From NCBI RefSeq assembly GCF_051014445.1, contig NC_135134.1, forward strand, positions 5,175,672 through 5,239,671: a stretch of DNA of 64,000 bases, written 5' to 3'. The DNA comes from Colletes latitarsis (lineage: Eukaryota; Arthropoda; Insecta; Hymenoptera; Colletidae). A program made the translations under genes and the position numbers. Shown here piece by piece: positions 63,643 through 64,000 of the stretch (position 1 is its first letter; the number at the start of each line of letters is the position of its first letter). The notes under the pieces are model-generated. The model was not told where the DNA came from, ran no database searches, and saw only the letters and a list, made by a program, of their open reading frames with translations.

Positions 63643-64000
63643 CGTACCAATGTGATACCACACTGAAACAGTCCATTAAACCTGGTTTCGATCAATATTT
63701 TAGAGGATAACGCAAGTTATGTCTGGGATAGGTCTGGGATTTGCCCTCATCAGGCTCATAGTTTCGCGTTTTTCACATACTTGTTGAACAGATGCTGGGT
63801 TTTTTCTGGTCTGGATCACGTAGTAATGTGGTACCACACTTAAACAGTCCACTAAACCAGGTTTCGATCAATATTTTACAGAATAACGCATGTTAAGTCT
63901 TGGTTAGGTCTGGGATTTGCTCTCATCAGGCTCGTACTTTCGCATATTTCTCATAGTTGATGGCCAGATTCTGGGCTTTTTCTGGTTTGGATCACGTAGT
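63643..64000. repeat. Higher-order unit V8, cut by the window edge
   Basis: Marker CGTACC at 63643. The two monomers that follow match the start of V7, including CACTTAAACAGTCCACTAAACC and TTTTACAGAATAACGC. The last base lies inside GGATCACGTAGT, so the array continues beyond the window. Confidence 0.8.

Larger units (their letters stand above)
1..64000. repeat. 176-bp tandem satellite array, head-to-tail, filling the window
   Basis: The same 176-bp sequence recurs end to end about 364 times, always in one orientation. Fixed landmarks in nearly every copy, in order, are GGATCACGTAGTAATG, the palindrome TGTGGTACCACA, CTGAAACAGTCCATTAAACC, CTGGTTTCGATCAATATTTT, GAGGATAACGCATG, two TTAGGTCT-type 11-mers, GATTTGCCCTCATCAGG, CATACTTTCGCAT, and a T-rich tail ending TTTTTTCTGGTTT. 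The phase is kept across 64 kb to within about 10 bp once one 57-bp insertion is set aside. The 176-bp length is close to one nucleosome plus linker, which is common for centromeric satellites; centromere identity is an inference. No CENP-B box (NTTCGNNNNANNCGGGN) was found by eye. The family is not one I recognise. Confidence 0.98.

Noticed and set aside
1..64000. CRISPR-like or integron-cassette array, suggested by regular repeats with a palindrome
   Set aside because: The whole 176-bp unit is repeated and nothing between the palindromes is unique, so there are no spacers or cassettes. No cas or integrase genes are present.
50..64000. CENP-B box
   Set aside because: TTTCGATCAATATTTTA fits TTCGNNNNANN but has TTTT where CGGG is required. 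The CCGGGATTTG word lacks an upstream TTCG at the right spacing. No full match was seen on either strand.
1..64000. Bacterial or viral origin of the window
   Set aside because: No genes, operons, ribosome binding sites or phage modules occur. A 64-kb pure 176-bp satellite with higher-order repeats is a eukaryotic chromosomal pattern.

Overview
The whole 64 kb window is one uninterrupted tandem satellite DNA array. I find no credible protein gene, RNA gene, transposon, CRISPR array or unique sequence in it. The repeat unit is 176 bp. All copies I read are in the same orientation. Comparing the same motif at the two ends of the window (positions 35 and 63990) gives 363 whole periods plus about 67 bp, and 57 bp of that excess comes from one aberrant monomer near 19.4 kb. 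The array begins before the first base and continues past the last, so its true size is unknown. A nucleosome-length monomer, megabase-style head-to-tail organisation and layered higher-order repeats point to a eukaryotic chromosome, most likely centromeric or pericentromeric heterochromatin. I do not recognise the monomer and cannot name the organism or even the kingdom from it.

Monomer anatomy, numbered from the conserved GGATCACGTAG box: positions 15-26 are a perfect 12-bp palindrome, TGTGGTACCACA. Positions 46-58 (CTGGTTTCGATCA) repeat a box that straddles the monomer junction (CTGGTTTGGATCA) 52 bp earlier. Positions 81-102 are two 11-bp subunits built on TTAGGTCT. The last third is T-rich and comes in two main flavours: type I, ending TTGTTGAACAGATCCTGGG, and type II, ending TTGATGGCCAGATCCTGGG. 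In one representative monomer that I counted by hand, A/C/G/T is 41/36/39/60 (57% A+T) with four CpG sites.

Layout. About 1-3400: a mixed set of diverged monomers. 3400-9000: short higher-order repeats of 3, 5 and 13 monomers. 9000-19255: mixed monomers with only small local duplications. 19256-41328: a strongly homogenised domain of six consecutive units that all begin with the same diagnostic monomer and are 10 (+57 bp), 29, 28, 28, 15 and 15 monomers long; the last two are almost identical. 41329-46234: mixed monomers, partly matching sequence just upstream of that domain. 46235-64000: a second, independently homogenised domain marked by a CGTACC variant, with units of 13, 11, 15, 16, 5, 25 and 14 monomers.

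There is no gene content to integrate. The information lies in the history of the array: repeated unequal exchange in whole-monomer steps, contraction and re-amplification of higher-order units, and exchange between the two short internal boxes. Short open reading frames of about 63 codons recur on the minus strand once per monomer, but they are a by-product of the repeat.
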